Position numbers and translations under genes: made by a program. A stretch of 64,000 bases of DNA from Pseudomonas sp. SJZ074 (GTDB lineage Bacteria > Pseudomonadota > Gammaproteobacteria > Pseudomonadales > Pseudomonadaceae), in contig NZ_VIUE01000005.1 of the NCBI RefSeq assembly GCF_007828215.1, positions 1 through 64,000 on the forward strand, written 5' to 3'. Shown one piece after another: positions 16,650 through 28,600 of this stretch (the first letter of the stretch is position 1; each line of letters opens with the position of its first letter). Below the pieces are notes generated by a model that was given only the letters and a program-made list of their open reading frames with translations, was not told the origin of the DNA and searched no databases.

Positions 16650-16665
16650 GGCCGGGCTCCGTCTA

Positions 16666-17043
16666 TCAATCGTCGAGGGCTTGCACGCGTACCCGCGCGG
16701 TGCCGGTACGCAGCATGCCCAACTGCTCGGCGGCTTCGCGGGACACGTCGATCAGACGGCCTCGGGAGTATGGGCCACGGTCGTTGATGCGCACCACCAC
16801 GGCATTATTGTTGCTCAGGTTGGTGATTTTCACCCGGGTACCGAACGGCAGCTGGCGATGGGCGGCGGTCAGGCTGTGTTGGTCGAAACGCTCGCCGCTG
16901 GCGGTGCGCTTGCCATGGTGCCTGGCACCGTAATAAGAGGCGACGCCGGTCTGGTCGTAGCCGTGTGGATCGACCGTCCCGCTCTGGCTGGCGCAACCGG
17001 CCAGCAGGGACAGCAGGGCGCAGGCGCCGAGGAGACGCATCAT
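16666..17043 (-). CDS. RlpA-like septal ring lipoprotein, short form
   Basis: Outer-membrane lipoprotein of 125 residues with a double-psi beta-barrel, related to the lytic transglycosylase RlpA. The lipobox LLAGC gives a lipidated cysteine near residue 18. GVASYYGARHHGKRTASGER opens the barrel, and PFGTRVKITNLSNN with VVRINDRGPYSRGRLIDVS are diagnostic. There is no C-terminal SPOR domain, unlike full RlpA, so septal targeting by denuded glycan is not expected. ATG 17043 gives a proper signal peptide; earlier starts would translate the REP sequence upstream. Confidence 0.9.
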   Translation of the reverse strand: MMRLLGACALLSLLAGCASQSGTVDPHGYDQTGVASYYGARHHGKRTASGERFDQHSLTAAHRQLPFGTRVKITNLSNNNAVVVRINDRGPYSRGRLIDVSREAAEQLGMLRTGTARVRVQALDD

Positions 17044-17064
17044 TCGAGAGTTTCCAAATACAAA

Positions 17065-17154
17065 TGTGGGAGCGAGCCTGCTCGCGATGAGGACGGCACA
17101 TTCAGCACTGATGCAAGCTGAACCACCGCTATCGCGAGCAGGCTCGCTCCCACA
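17065..17154. repeat. REP inverted pair, GAGCGAGCCTGCTCGCGAT type
   Basis: Both arms are of the second REP type, spaced by about 40 bases, between gatB and rlpA. Confidence 0.93.
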
Positions 17155-17195
17155 AGGGAGAGTGGAGCCAGGTCGAATAGCTGGCTCCATGGCAA

Positions 17196-18641
17196 TCAAC
17201 CCTCGAGCTTGCTTTTCAGCAGTTCGTTGACCTGTTGCGGGTTGGCCTTGCCCTTGGAGGCTTTCATGGCCTGGCCGACGAAGAAACCGAACATCTTGCC
17301 GCGCTTGGCTTCGTCCGCCGCACGGTATTGTGCGACCTGTTCGGCGTTGGCCGCGAGCATCTCATCGAGTACGGCGGAAATGGCGCCGGTGTCGGTGACC
17401 TGCTTCAAGCCGCGCTTCTCGATGATCTCGTCGGCGCTGCCCTCGCCGTTGGCCATGGCTTCGAAGACCATCTTGGCGATCTTGCCGGAGATGGTGTTGT
17501 CCTTGATCCGCAGCAGCATGCCGCCCAGTTGCTCGGCCGATACCGGCGACTCGTCGATTTCCAGCCCCTGCTTGTTCAGCAGGCTGCCCAGTTCGACCAT
17601 TACCCAGTTGGCCGCCAGTTTGGCATCGCCGCCGATGCCGACGACTTTCTCAAAGTAATCGGCCTGTTCGCGGCTGGTGGCCAGGACGTTGGCGTCATAG
17701 CTCGACAGCCCGAACTGCGCCTGGAAGCGCTCGCGTTTCTGCGGCGGCAGTTCCGGCAGGGTGGCGCGCACGTCGTCGAGGAACGAGTCTTCGATCACCA
17801 CCGGCAGCAGGTCCGGGTCGGGGAAGTAACGGTAGTCGTTGGCTTCTTCCTTGCTGCGCATCGGACGGGTCTCGTCCTTGGTCGGGTCGTACAGGCGGGT
17901 CTGCTGGATGACCTTGCCGCCGTCCTCGATCAGTTCGATCTGGCGCTGGATCTCGCTGTTGATCGCCTTCTCGATGAAGCGGAACGAGTTGACGTTCTTG
18001 ATCTCGCAGCGGGTGCCGAACTCGGCCTGGCCCTTGGGCCGGATCGACACGTTGCAGTCGCAGCGCAGCGAGCCTTCGGCCATATTGCCGTCGCAGATGC
18101 CCAGGTAACGGACAAGGGCGTGGATCGCCTTGACGTAGGCCACGGCTTCCTTGGCGCTGCGCATGTCCGGCTCGGAGACGATTTCCAGCAGCGGCGTGCC
18201 GGCACGGTTCAGGTCGATGCCGGTGGCGCCGTTGAATTCTTCGTGCAGGCTCTTGCCGGCGTCTTCTTCCAGGTGCGCACGGGTGATGCCGACACGCTTG
18301 ACCGTGCCGTCTTCCAGGGCGATGTCCAGGTGGCCCTTGCCGACGATCGGCAGTTCCATCTGGCTGATCTGGTAGCCCTTGGGCAGGTCCGGGTAGAAGT
18401 AGTTCTTGCGGGCGAACACGTTGTGCTGGCCGATCTCGGCGTCAATCGCCAGGCCGAACATCACCGCCATGCGCACGGCTTCGGCGTTGAGCACTGGCAG
18501 CACGCCAGGCATGCCCAGGTCGACCAGGCTGGCCTGGGTGTTCGGTTCGGAGCCGAACGTGGTGGAACTGCCGGAAAAAATTTTCGACCGGGTGGTGAGC
18601 TGGGTATGAATCTCCAGCCCGATCACGACTTCCCATTGCAT
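17196..18641 (-). CDS. Asp-tRNA(Asn)/Glu-tRNA(Gln) amidotransferase subunit B
   Basis: Subunit of 481 residues of the GatCAB complex, which converts mischarged Glu-tRNA(Gln) or Asp-tRNA(Asn) to the correct amidated form. GatB carries the kinase site and binds the tRNA. Typical features are [15 protein letters not shown] at the N-terminus, [20 protein letters not shown], the cysteine cluster in [13 protein letters not shown], and the YqeY-like tail ending in [16 protein letters not shown] 18641 has GAGGAG just upstream. It is last in gatC-gatA-gatB and starts 10 bases after gatA. Confidence 0.97.
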   Translation of the reverse strand: MQWEVVIGLEIHTQLTTRSKIFSGSSTTFGSEPNTQASLVDLGMPGVLPVLNAEAVRMAVMFGLAIDAEIGQHNVFARKNYFYPDLPKGYQISQMELPIVGKGHLDIALEDGTVKRVGITRAHLEEDAGKSLHEEFNGATGIDLNRAGTPLLEIVSEPDMRSAKEAVAYVKAIHALVRYLGICDGNMAEGSLRCDCNVSIRPKGQAEFGTRCEIKNVNSFRFIEKAINSEIQRQIELIEDGGKVIQQTRLYDPTKDETRPMRSKEEANDYRYFPDPDLLPVVIEDSFLDDVRATLPELPPQKRERFQAQFGLSSYDANVLATSREQADYFEKVVGIGGDAKLAANWVMVELGSLLNKQGLEIDESPVSAEQLGGMLLRIKDNTISGKIAKMVFEAMANGEGSADEIIEKRGLKQVTDTGAISAVLDEMLAANAEQVAQYRAADEAKRGKMFGFFVGQAMKASKGKANPQQVNELLKSKLEG

Positions 18642-18651
18642 GTGTGTCTCC

Positions 18652-20103
18652 TCAGAAGCCGGTTGGGGTGCGGGTGTGCCAGTCGGTATTGAGCTGGTAC
18701 TGGTGCGCCACATTGAGCAGGCGGCCTTCCTGGAAGTACGGTGCGAGCAACTGCACGCCCACCGGCAGGCCATCGACGAAACCGGCCGGCATGGACAGGC
18801 CCGGCAAGCCAGCGAGGTTGGCGGTGATGGTGTAGACGTCTTCCAGGTAGGCAGCGACCGGGTCGCTGTTCTTGGCGCCGAGTTTCCAGGCCGGGTTCGG
18901 CGTGGTCGGGCCGAGGATGATATCGACCTCGTTGAAGGCGGCCATGAAGTCGTTCTTCACCAGGCGACGGATTTTCTGCGCCTTGAGGTAGTAGGCGTCG
19001 TAGTAGCCTGCGGACAGCGCGTAGGTACCGACCATGATCCGCCGCTGCACTTCGGCACCGAAGCCTTCGCCACGGGAGCGCTTGTACAGGTCGATCAGGT
19101 TTTCCGGGTTCTCGCAGCGATAGCCGAAGCGCACGCCGTCGAAACGCGACAGGTTCGAGGAGGCTTCCGCCGGGGCGATCACGTAATAGGCCGGAATCGC
19201 GTGCTGCATGTTCGGCAGGCTGATTTCCTTGACCACGGCGCCGAGCTTTTCCAGTTCCTTGACGCTGTTCTGGATCAGGTCGGCAATGCGTGGATCGAGG
19301 CCGGCACCGAAGTACTCCTTCGGTACGCCGATGCGCAGGCCTTGCAGCGAGCCGTTGAGGCCGGCGCTGTAGTCCGGCACCGGTTCGTCGATGCTGGTGG
19401 AGTCATTGGGGTCGAAGCCGGCCATGCCTTGCAGCAGGATCGCGCAGTCTTCGGCGGTGCGTGCCAAGGGGCCACCCTGGTCGAGGCTGGAAGCGTAGGC
19501 AATCATGCCCCAGCGCGACACGCGACCGTAGGTGGGCTTGAGGCCGGTGAGGTTGGTGAACGCCGCGGGCTGGCGGATCGAGCCGCCGGTGTCGGTGGCG
19601 GTCGCGGCTGGCAACAGGCGCGCGGCCACGGCGGCGGCGGAACCGCCGGACGAGCCGCCGGGTACGTGTTCCAGGTTCCAGGGGTTCTTCACCGCGCCGT
19701 AGTGGCTCGACTCGTTGGCCGAACCCATGGCGAATTCGTCCATGTTGGTCTTGCCCAGGGTCACGGCGCCGGCGGCGGCCAGCTTGGCAACCACGGTGGC
19801 GTTGTACGGGGCCTTGAAGTTGTCGAGCATCTTCGAGCCGCAGCTGGTGCGCACGCCCTGGGTGCAGAACAGGTCTTTGTGGGCGATCGGCGCGCCGAGC
19901 AGGGCGCCGCCTTCACCGTTGGCACGGCGAGCGTCGGCCGCCCTGGCCTGGCTCAGGGCCAGCTCTTCGGTAACGCTGATGAAGCTGTTGAGCTGTGGGT
20001 CGAGCTGGGCGATGCGCGCCAGCAGGGCCTTGGTCAGCTCTTCGGAGGAAAACTTTTTATCGGCGAGTCCGCGGGCGACCTCGGCCAGTGTCATGTGATG
20101 CAT
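18652..20103 (-). CDS. Asp-tRNA(Asn)/Glu-tRNA(Gln) amidotransferase subunit A
   Basis: Glutaminase subunit of 483 residues of GatCAB, releasing ammonia for the GatB reaction. The amidase-signature triad is complete: K76 in [11 protein letters not shown]151 in [12 protein letters not shown] and S175 in [12 protein letters not shown]. It lies second in the operon, 16 bases after gatC. The start MHHMTLAE has two methionines (20103 and 20094), either of which could serve. Confidence 0.97.
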   Translation of the reverse strand: MHHMTLAEVARGLADKKFSSEELTKALLARIAQLDPQLNSFISVTEELALSQARAADARRANGEGGALLGAPIAHKDLFCTQGVRTSCGSKMLDNFKAPYNATVVAKLAAAGAVTLGKTNMDEFAMGSANESSHYGAVKNPWNLEHVPGGSSGGSAAAVAARLLPAATATDTGGSIRQPAAFTNLTGLKPTYGRVSRWGMIAYASSLDQGGPLARTAEDCAILLQGMAGFDPNDSTSIDEPVPDYSAGLNGSLQGLRIGVPKEYFGAGLDPRIADLIQNSVKELEKLGAVVKEISLPNMQHAIPAYYVIAPAEASSNLSRFDGVRFGYRCENPENLIDLYKRSRGEGFGAEVQRRIMVGTYALSAGYYDAYYLKAQKIRRLVKNDFMAAFNEVDIILGPTTPNPAWKLGAKNSDPVAAYLEDVYTITANLAGLPGLSMPAGFVDGLPVGVQLLAPYFQEGRLLNVAHQYQLNTDWHTRTPTGF

Positions 20104-20119
20104 GAGAGGCTCTTTCCCT

Positions 20120-20407
20120 TTAGTCGATGACTTTCGGAACCAGGTACAGGCCGTTTTCGACCGCTGGCGCGATGGCCTGGTAGGCCTCGCGGTTGTCGGG
20201 TTCGGTCACGACGTCGGCGCGCAGGCGCTGGCTGGCTTCCAGTGGGTGGGCCAGCGGTTCGATACCGTCGGTATTGACCGCCTGCATCTCGTCGACCAGC
20301 CCCAGAATGCTGTTCAGGGCGGAAGTGATATGTGGAAGATCGGCTTCATTGAGGCCCAGGCAGGCCAGATGAGCGATTTTTTCCACGTCGGAGCGTTCAA
20401 GCGCCAT
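20120..20407 (-). CDS. Asp-tRNA(Asn)/Glu-tRNA(Gln) amidotransferase subunit C
   Basis: Small subunit of 95 residues that wraps around and stabilises GatA-GatB. The pattern [19 protein letters not shown] and [15 protein letters not shown] is typical. It is first in the gatCAB operon, divergent from mreB across a 214-base gap. Confidence 0.95.
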   Translation of the reverse strand: MALERSDVEKIAHLACLGLNEADLPHITSALNSILGLVDEMQAVNTDGIEPLAHPLEASQRLRADVVTEPDNREAYQAIAPAVENGLYLVPKVID

Positions 20408-21659
<1,252 letters not shown>

Positions 21660-21687
21660 GTCTCGCCGGGTCCATGTTGTTCGCTTC

Positions 21688-21713
21688 CGGGCAGCACTTT
21701 GCAGTGCTGCCCG
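21688..21713 (+). terminator. Hairpin between mreB and mreC (attenuator-like)
   Basis: CGGGCAGCAC, loop TTTGCA, then GTGCTGCCCG: a perfect 10-base stem. A short T-containing stretch follows but no clean T run, so it is more likely an mRNA stabiliser or partial terminator than a full stop. Confidence 0.6.
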
Positions 21714-21797
21714 TTGGCGTTTATCTTCTGTCATTCGTATCCAGGCCGGTTTGATGCCGTATGAATAAAGAGAACATTTGCCTGGGAGGAGCGGCCT

Positions 21798-22940
21798 ATT
21801 AAACCGCTTTTTGCCAAGGGCCCCTCGTTGGGTGTGCGCCTGCTGGTGCTGGCCGTGCTATCGGTTGCGCTGATGGTGGTCGATGCCCGCTTCACACTGC
21901 TCAAGCCAGTGCGCAGCCAGATGTCGCTGGTCCTGATGGAATCCTATTGGATCACCGACCTGCCGCAACGGCTGTGGCAAGGTGTGGCCAGCCAGTTCGG
22001 CAGCCGGACCGAGCTGGTCGCCGAAAACGAAAAACTCAAGACCGAGAACCTGCTGTTGCAGGGACGCCTGCAGAAGCTGGCGGCCCTTACCGAGCAGAAC
22101 GTGCGGCTGCGCGAGTTGCTCAACTCTTCCGCACTGGTCAACGAAAAGGTCGAAGTGGCCGAGTTGATCGGCATGGACCCCAACCCGTTTACCCACCGGA
22201 TCGTCATCAACAAGGGTGAGCGCGACGGCGTGGTCCTCGGCCAGCCGGTGCTCGACGCCCGCGGCCTGATGGGCCAGGTGGTGGAGTTGATGCCCTACAC
22301 GTCTCGCGTGCTGTTGTTGACCGATACCACCCACAGCATCCCCGTGCAGGTCAACCGCAACGGTCTGCGGGCGATTGCAAGCGGCACCGGCAACCCGGAA
22401 CGCCTGGAGCTGCGGCACGTGGCTGACACTGCCGATATCAAGGAAGGCGACCTGCTGGTCAGTTCCGGCCTCGGCCAGCGCTTCCCGGCCGGATATCCGG
22501 TGGCGACGGTCAAGGAAGTGATCCATGACTCCGGCCAGCCATTCGCCATTGTCCGTGCGGTACCCACTGCCGCGCTGAACCGCAGCCGTTACCTGCTGCT
22601 GGTGTTCAGCGACAACCGCACGCCTGAGGAGCGCGCCAACGACGCTGCCGCGGCCCAGGAAGCCCAGGACCGGCAGGGCGGCGAAGCGGTTGTCCCCGGC
22701 GCTGGCGCACCCGTGCCGGCCGCAACGCCGAATCCGCCCGTGTCCACACCGGCTACGCCAGTAACCACACCGGCTGCTACCCCCGCTACCACGCCTGCCA
22801 GGTCGGCAACGCCCGCCGCGACACCGGCCAGGCCTGCAACGCATGCACCGGCCACTCATGCACCAGAGGCCCAACCGTCGCGCCCGGCTGCCAGAGTGCC
22901 CGCCGCCACGCCCGCCACCAGGGGAGCACGAGAAGAATGA
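21798..22940 (+). CDS. Rod shape-determining protein MreC
   Basis: Periplasmic scaffold of 380 residues linking MreB to penicillin-binding proteins. It has an N-terminal membrane helix (LLVLAVLSVALMVV), a coiled coil (about 70-110) and the MreC beta-domains. The tail (about 280-380) is a low-complexity Pro/Ala/Thr stretch with ATPA-type repeats. Start: no ATG is available. ATT at 21798 has GGGAGGAG 6 bases ahead and yields (M)KPLFAKGPSLGVRL, which aligns residue by residue with E. coli MKPIFSRGPSLQIRL. TTG 21828 is the alternative, with AAGGG before it. The stop overlaps mreD. Confidence 0.95.
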   Translation: MKPLFAKGPSLGVRLLVLAVLSVALMVVDARFTLLKPVRSQMSLVLMESYWITDLPQRLWQGVASQFGSRTELVAENEKLKTENLLLQGRLQKLAALTEQNVRLRELLNSSALVNEKVEVAELIGMDPNPFTHRIVINKGERDGVVLGQPVLDARGLMGQVVELMPYTSRVLLLTDTTHSIPVQVNRNGLRAIASGTGNPERLELRHVADTADIKEGDLLVSSGLGQRFPAGYPVATVKEVIHDSGQPFAIVRAVPTAALNRSRYLLLVFSDNRTPEERANDAAAAQEAQDRQGGEAVVPGAGAPVPAATPNPPVSTPATPVTTPAATPATTPARSATPAATPARPATHAPATHAPEAQPSRPAARVPAATPATRGAREE

Positions 22941-23425
22941 GCAGTACCCACTTCGGTAACGGCTGGATGGTCTGGTTGACCTTCGCCCTGGGCCTGTTGC
23001 TCAGCGTTTCGCCGCTGCCGCAATTCATGGAGATCCTTCGCCCGTTGTGGCTGGCCTTGCTGCTGGCTTTCTGGGCATTGGCGCTGCCGCACAAGGTCGG
23101 CATGGTCACCGCCTGGTGTCTGGGGCTGGCCGAAGACGTGCTCTATGGAACGCTGCTGGGGCAGAACGCGCTGATCCTGACCTTGATTACCTTTCTGGTG
23201 CTGTCGCTACAGCAGCGCCTGCGGATGTTCCCGATGTGGCAACAATGCCTGGTGATCCTGGTGATATTCGGCCTGGCGCAATTGGTACAGCTATGGCTCA
23301 GCGCGCTGACCGGCAATCGCCAGCCAACCCTGGCACTGGTGCTGCCGGCCCTGGTCAGTGCCTTGCTCTGGCCTTGGGTCAGCTTCGGTTTGCGTGGCCT
23401 GCGTCTGCGTTTCAAGATCAACTGA
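22937..23425 (+). CDS. Rod shape-determining protein MreD
   Basis: Inner-membrane protein of 162 residues with five or six helices, partner of MreC in the elongasome. Hydrophobic segments begin at GWMVWLTFALGLLLSV, and the positively charged tail GLRGLRLRFKIN is normal for the family. The ATG overlaps the mreC stop (ATGA), so translation is coupled. Confidence 0.95.
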   Translation: MSSTHFGNGWMVWLTFALGLLLSVSPLPQFMEILRPLWLALLLAFWALALPHKVGMVTAWCLGLAEDVLYGTLLGQNALILTLITFLVLSLQQRLRMFPMWQQCLVILVIFGLAQLVQLWLSALTGNRQPTLALVLPALVSALLWPWVSFGLRGLRLRFKIN

Positions 23426-23455
23426 TTGGGTCGGGCTTGAGCGGGAGATGCATTG

Positions 23456-24052
23456 ATGAAACCGCTTTACCTCGCTTCAGGCTCGCCGCGTCGGCGTGAG
23501 CTGCTCACGCAGATTGGCGTGTCCTTTACCGCCATCAGCGCGGACATTGACGAAACTCCCCTGAATCACGAAACCCCTTCGGCTTATGTCGAGCGCCTGG
23601 CACGCGGCAAGGCTGAGGCCGGGCGGCGGGCATTGCCGATCGACGACGGTGGTTGCGTGTTGGGCGCCGACACGGCGGTGGTGCTCGACGGGCAGATTCT
23701 CGGTAAACCACTGGACCAGAGCGATGCGCGCTCGATGCTGTTGGCTCTGTCCGGTCGCGACCATGAGGTGCTGACCGCCATTGCCGTGCTGGATGGCCAA
23801 CGCTGCGAATCCCGGGTGGTCCGCAGTCGGGTGCGTTTTCGCCCTATCAGCGAAGAGGAAGCGGCGGCCTACTGGGCCAGCGGTGAACCTTTGGACAAGG
23901 CCGGTGGCTACGGCATCCAGGGGCTGGGTGCGGTATTCGTTGCCGGGCTGGAGGGCAGCTATTCTGCGGTAGTTGGCTTGCCGCTGTGCGAAACCGCGCA
24001 ACTGCTGGAGCATTTCGGCATACCCTGTTGGCAAACCTTGAACGTGCGTTGA
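23456..24052 (+). CDS. Maf family nucleoside triphosphate pyrophosphatase
   Basis: House-cleaning enzyme of 198 residues (YhdE/Maf). It hydrolyses dTTP/UTP and modified nucleotides; overproduction blocks septum formation in other bacteria. The phosphate-binding motif [12 protein letters not shown] starts at residue 6. [18 protein letters not shown] supplies the metal-binding acidic residue, and [13 protein letters not shown] is the second substrate motif. ATG 23456 is preferred to the adjacent TTG 23453, with GGGAG upstream. It sits between mreD and rng, as in other pseudomonads. Confidence 0.95.
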   Translation: MKPLYLASGSPRRRELLTQIGVSFTAISADIDETPLNHETPSAYVERLARGKAEAGRRALPIDDGGCVLGADTAVVLDGQILGKPLDQSDARSMLLALSGRDHEVLTAIAVLDGQRCESRVVRSRVRFRPISEEEAAAYWASGEPLDKAGGYGIQGLGAVFVAGLEGSYSAVVGLPLCETAQLLEHFGIPCWQTLNVR

Positions 24053-24108
24053 ACGCCGCCTGACCAGATGCAGCCATTATCGTGAAAATGCCTGAACGAG
24101 ACCCTGCC

Positions 24109-25566
24109 ATGAGTGAAGAGATCCTGATCAACATCACGCCGATGGAATCGCGCGTGGCGGTGGTTGAAAACGGTGTGCTGCAAGAGGTTCATGTCGAGCG
24201 CACGCAAAAACGCGGCATTGTCGGCAACATCTACAAAGGCAAGGTGGTGCGGGTGTTGCCGGGCATGCAGGCGGCGTTCGTCGATATTGGCCTGGACCGT
24301 GCGGCGTTCATCCATGCCTCGGAGATTTCCATGCGCGAAGGGCCTGCCGTGGAGAGCATCGGCGCGCTGGTCCATGAGGGCCAGAGCCTGGTGGTGCAGG
24401 TCACCAAGGACCCCATCGGTTCCAAGGGCGCGCGCCTGACCACGCAACTGTCCATTCCGTCGCGATACCTGGTGTACATGCCACGCACCGCTCATGTCGG
24501 CATTTCCCTGAAGATCGAGGACGAGGCCGAGCGCGAACGCCTCAAGCAGGTGGTCAGCGATTGCGTGGAGAAGGAAGGGATCAAGGAGACCGGTGGTTTT
24601 ATCCTGCGCACCGCGGCCGAAGGTGCCGGCGCCGATGAGATTCTCATGGACATCCGTTACCTGCGCAGGCTCTGGGACCAGATCGCCGCGCAGATCAAGA
24701 CCATCGCCACCCCCAGCGTGATCTACGAGGACCTGGGCCTGGCGCTGCGCACGCTGCGGGACCTGGTCAGCCCCAAGATCGAGAAAATCCGCATCGACTC
24801 CCGGGAAACTTTCCAGAAAACCACGCAGTTCGTCGCCGAGCTGATGCCGGAAATCGCCGATCGCCTGGAACATTATCCAGGCGAGCGGCCGATTTTCGAC
24901 CTGTACGGGGTCGAGGACGAAATCCAGAAGGCCCTGGAGCGCAAGGTGCCGCTCAAGTCCGGCGGCTACCTGGTGGTCGATCCGGCCGAGGCCATGAGCA
25001 CCATCGACGTGAACACCGGGGCGTTCGTCGGCCATCGCAATCTCGAAGAAACCATCTTCAAGACCAATCTGGAAGCCGCCACGGCCATTGCTCGCCAACT
25101 GCGCCTGCGCAACCTGGGCGGGATCATCATCATCGACTTCATCGACATGGAGGACGAAGAGCATCAGCGTCAGGTGCTGCGAACCCTGGAAAAACAACTC
25201 GAACGCGACCACGCCAAGACCAACATCATCGGCATCACCGAATTGGGTCTGGTGCAGATGACCCGTAAACGCACCCGGGAAAGCCTCGAGCAGGTGCTCT
25301 GCGAGCCGTGCAGCGCCTGCCAGGGGCGGGGCAAGCTGAAGACCCCGGAAACCGTGTGTTACGAAATCTTCAGGGAAATTCTCCGGGAGGCGCGCGCCTA
25401 CCAGGCCACTGGCTATAGAGTGTTGGCGAACCAGAAAGTGGTAGACCGCCTGCTCGATGAGGAGTCGGGTAATGTCGCGGAATTGGAGGCCTTTATCGGG
25501 CGTACGATTCGCTTCCAGGTAGAGACCATGTACTCCCAGGAACAATACGACGTTGTGCTGCTCTGA
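24109..25566 (+). CDS. Ribonuclease G
   Basis: Endoribonuclease of 485 residues (RNase E/G family) acting in 16S rRNA 5-prime maturation and mRNA decay. The S1 domain lies at about 35-125 (KRGIVGNIYKGKVVRVLPGM). The 5-prime sensor and DNase I-like catalytic parts follow. The metal-binding aspartates are in VDVNTGAFVG (written STIDVNTGAFVG here) and IIIDFIDMEDEEH. The zinc-link cysteines are in CEPCSACQGRG. ATG 24109 matches MSEEILINITPMESRVAV; an upstream in-frame ATG at 24082 has no good site. It lacks the long scaffold tail of RNase E. Confidence 0.96.
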   Translation: MSEEILINITPMESRVAVVENGVLQEVHVERTQKRGIVGNIYKGKVVRVLPGMQAAFVDIGLDRAAFIHASEISMREGPAVESIGALVHEGQSLVVQVTKDPIGSKGARLTTQLSIPSRYLVYMPRTAHVGISLKIEDEAERERLKQVVSDCVEKEGIKETGGFILRTAAEGAGADEILMDIRYLRRLWDQIAAQIKTIATPSVIYEDLGLALRTLRDLVSPKIEKIRIDSRETFQKTTQFVAELMPEIADRLEHYPGERPIFDLYGVEDEIQKALERKVPLKSGGYLVVDPAEAMSTIDVNTGAFVGHRNLEETIFKTNLEAATAIARQLRLRNLGGIIIIDFIDMEDEEHQRQVLRTLEKQLERDHAKTNIIGITELGLVQMTRKRTRESLEQVLCEPCSACQGRGKLKTPETVCYEIFREILREARAYQATGYRVLANQKVVDRLLDEESGNVAELEAFIGRTIRFQVETMYSQEQYDVVLL

Positions 25567-25627
25567 AGTGGCTCCTGAAGCGGTGGTCTCGCCGATTTGA
25601 ATACCTTTGCCTGGGGAGTCCATTGAC

Positions 25628-28600
25628 ATGGAGCGTTTGACCCGCATTCTGGCCGTGCTGACCCGCTGGGGTTTGGGTCTGTGCGCGCTGCTGCTGGTAC
25701 TGCTGGCGCTGTATGTCAGCCTGGGGCGGGAACTGGCGCCGCTGGTAGCCGAATACCGTACCGAGATCGAGCGCCGGGCCACCGAAACGCTGGGCATGCC
25801 GTTGCGGGTTGGAAGCCTTGAGGGCAAATGGAGTGGCCTGGCGCCGATTCTGCTGGCTCGCGACGTGATGATCGGCGATGGCGCCAATGCCATGCACCTG
25901 GACGAGGTGCGTGCCGTGCCCGACCTGTGGGCCAGCCTGCTGGCCCGCCAGGTACGCATCGCCCACCTGGAGCTCGGGGGCCTGAAGATCAGCCTCAAGG
26001 AAGGCGCCGACGGCAAGTGGGCCCTGGAAGGCCTGCCGGTCAAGGACGATCAACCGTTCGACCCGCAGCAATTGTTTGATCGCATGCAGATGGTCTCGAA
26101 GCTTTCGATCCTGGACAGCCAGGTGACTTTGCAGCCGCTGGATCAAGCACCGCTGACCCTGACCTATGTGGGCCTGAGTCTCAGGACCGGCGTCAGCCGC
26201 CAGCGCCTGGATGCGCGCCTGACCCTGCCCGACGGGCAACCGCTGGCAATCAACCTGCGCACCCGGATCCGCGCCGCCGATTGGAAGAACGGCCAGGCCG
26301 AAGCCTACCTGAGCCTGCCACAGAGCGACTGGTCGAAATGGCTGCCGAAGCGCCTGACCCGCGAATGGCATTTCTCCCAGGCCAAGGCCGGCGGCGAGTT
26401 CTGGCTGAGTTGGGGGAATGGCACGCTGCAAAGTGCCGCAGTGCGCCTGAATGCGCCGGACATCAGCGGCGCCTACGCCGAGCGCAAGCCGGTACAGATC
26501 CGTAACCTGGCACTCAACGGCTATTTCCAGCGCGGCAGCGACGGGTTCACCGCGACGTTCGATTCCCTGGCGATGAGCCTGGGGGAAACCCGCTGGGAAT
26601 CGCGCTTGCAACTGCAGCAGAGTGCGGCCACCGAGAAGGCTGAAGAACTCTGGCATCTACAGGCCGATCGTCTCGACCTGACTCCGATTACGCCGCTGCT
26701 CAATGCCTTGGCGCCTTTGCCCGAGGGGGTCGCGACGGCCATCGACCGTCTCAGGTTCACTGGCGCGCTGCGCAACGTGTGGGTGGACTACCGGCCGCAG
26801 AATGCCGGTGATCGCAAGGTCAGCTTTGCCACCAACCTGGACACGGTGGGTTTCAATGCCTATCACGGTGCCCCCGCAGCGCGTAACGTCTCGGGCAGCC
26901 TCAGCGGCGATCTCGGCGGCGGCGAGCTGCGCATGGACAGCAAGGATTTTTCCCTGCACCTGGACCCGATCTTCGCCAAGCCCTGGCAATACCTGCAGGC
27001 CAATGCGCGGCTGACCTGGAAGCTCGACCAGCAAGGTTTCACCCTGATCGCGCCCTACCTGAAGGTGCTGGGGGAGGAGGGCCGGATTGCCGGCGATTTC
27101 CTGATCCGCCTGCATTTCGATCACAGCCAGGAAGACTACATGGACTTGCGGGTCGGCCTGGTGGACGGCGACGGGCGTTACACCGGCAAGTACCTGCCGG
27201 CGGTGCTGAGCCCGGCTCTGGATGAGTGGCTGCGCACGGCCATCGTCAAGGGGGCCGTGGATGAAGGGTTTTTCCAGTACCAGGGCTCGCTGAACCACGG
27301 CGCCGAGGACGCGGCCCGCAGCATCAGCCTGTTCTTCAAGGTGCATGACGCCGAACTGGCCTTCCAGCCGGGCTGGCCTTCGGTTGGCAAGGTCAGCGGC
27401 GATGTCTTCGTCGAAGACAGCGGCGTGCGCATCTTCGCCAGCCAGGGACAATTGCTGGACACCCAGGTCAAGGACGTGGCGGTGAACATTCCCCATGCCC
27501 CGAATGGGCAGCATTCCCATCTGCTGCTGGAGGGCGGGTTCGCCGGGGGGCTGGGGGACGGGCTGAAAATCCTGCAGACGGCGCCCATCGGCACGGCTGA
27601 GACATTCGCCGGCTGGGAAGGCGAAGGCGGCCTGCAAGGTTCTGTGAAACTCGATATTCCCTTGGCCAAGGGAGACCCACCGAAGATCCTGGTGGACTTC
27701 AGCACCGACAACGCCCGGCTCAAGCTCAGCGATCCGGTGCTGGAGCTGACTCAGCTCAAGGGCGATTTCCGCTTCGACAGCAGTAAGGGGCTGAGCGGCA
27801 AGAACATCGCCACCCGGGCGTTCGACCGACCTTTGACCGCGCAGATCTTTGCCGATGGCCGTGCCGGTGCGCTCAATACCCGGGTGGTGGCGTCCGGGCG
27901 TCTGGAGGTCAAAAAACTCACCGACTGGCTGAACGTTACCCAGCCGTTGCCTGTTTCCGGGGTCGTTCCTTACCAATTGCAGGTGATACTCGACGGCGCC
28001 GACAGCCAGTTGTCGGTCAGTTCCAACCTCAAGGGCGTGGCGGTGGACCTGCCGGCGCCCTTCGGCATGACGGCCGACACCGGGCGAGACACGGTGTTCC
28101 GCATGACGCTGCAGGGGCCGGAGCGGCGTTACTGGGTCAATTATGGCGACCTCGCCAGCTTCACTTACGCAGCGCCGGGCGGGAAGCCGGCCGATGGTCG
28201 CGGCGAGCTGTTGCTCGGGGGCGGCGATGCTGTCTTGCCGGGAGCCAAAGGGGTGCGGCTGCGTGGGACACTGTCGGAACTGGATGTCGGGCCGTGGCAG
28301 GACCTGCTGAACAAGTACGCCGGACAGGACCCGAGCGGCAGCGCCAAGCAACTGCTCAGCGGTGTCGATCTGAAGGTGGGCAAGCTCACGGCCATGGGAA
28401 CGACCCTGGACCAGGCCTCGGTGCAGCTCGACCGTAAGCCGGATGCCTGGGCCCTGGGTCTCGACAGCCAGCAGGCCAAGGGCAGCGCCAGCCTCCCGGA
28501 TGCGAAAAGCACTCCGATCGGGATCAAGCTCGATTACGTTCGCCTGCCGGCCGCGGACCCGACGGTGCAAGCCGATGAGAACGCGCCGGATCCGCTGGCA

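Noticed and set aside
17235..18692. Plus-strand frames opposite gatB and gatA (up to 496 codons)
   Set aside because: Shadow frames rich in Val/Gly/His from codon bias of the gat genes.
23959..26043. Very long minus-strand frame (694 codons) opposite maf, rng and yhdP
   Set aside because: Antisense shadow of GC-rich genes; arginine/histidine-rich product without domains.
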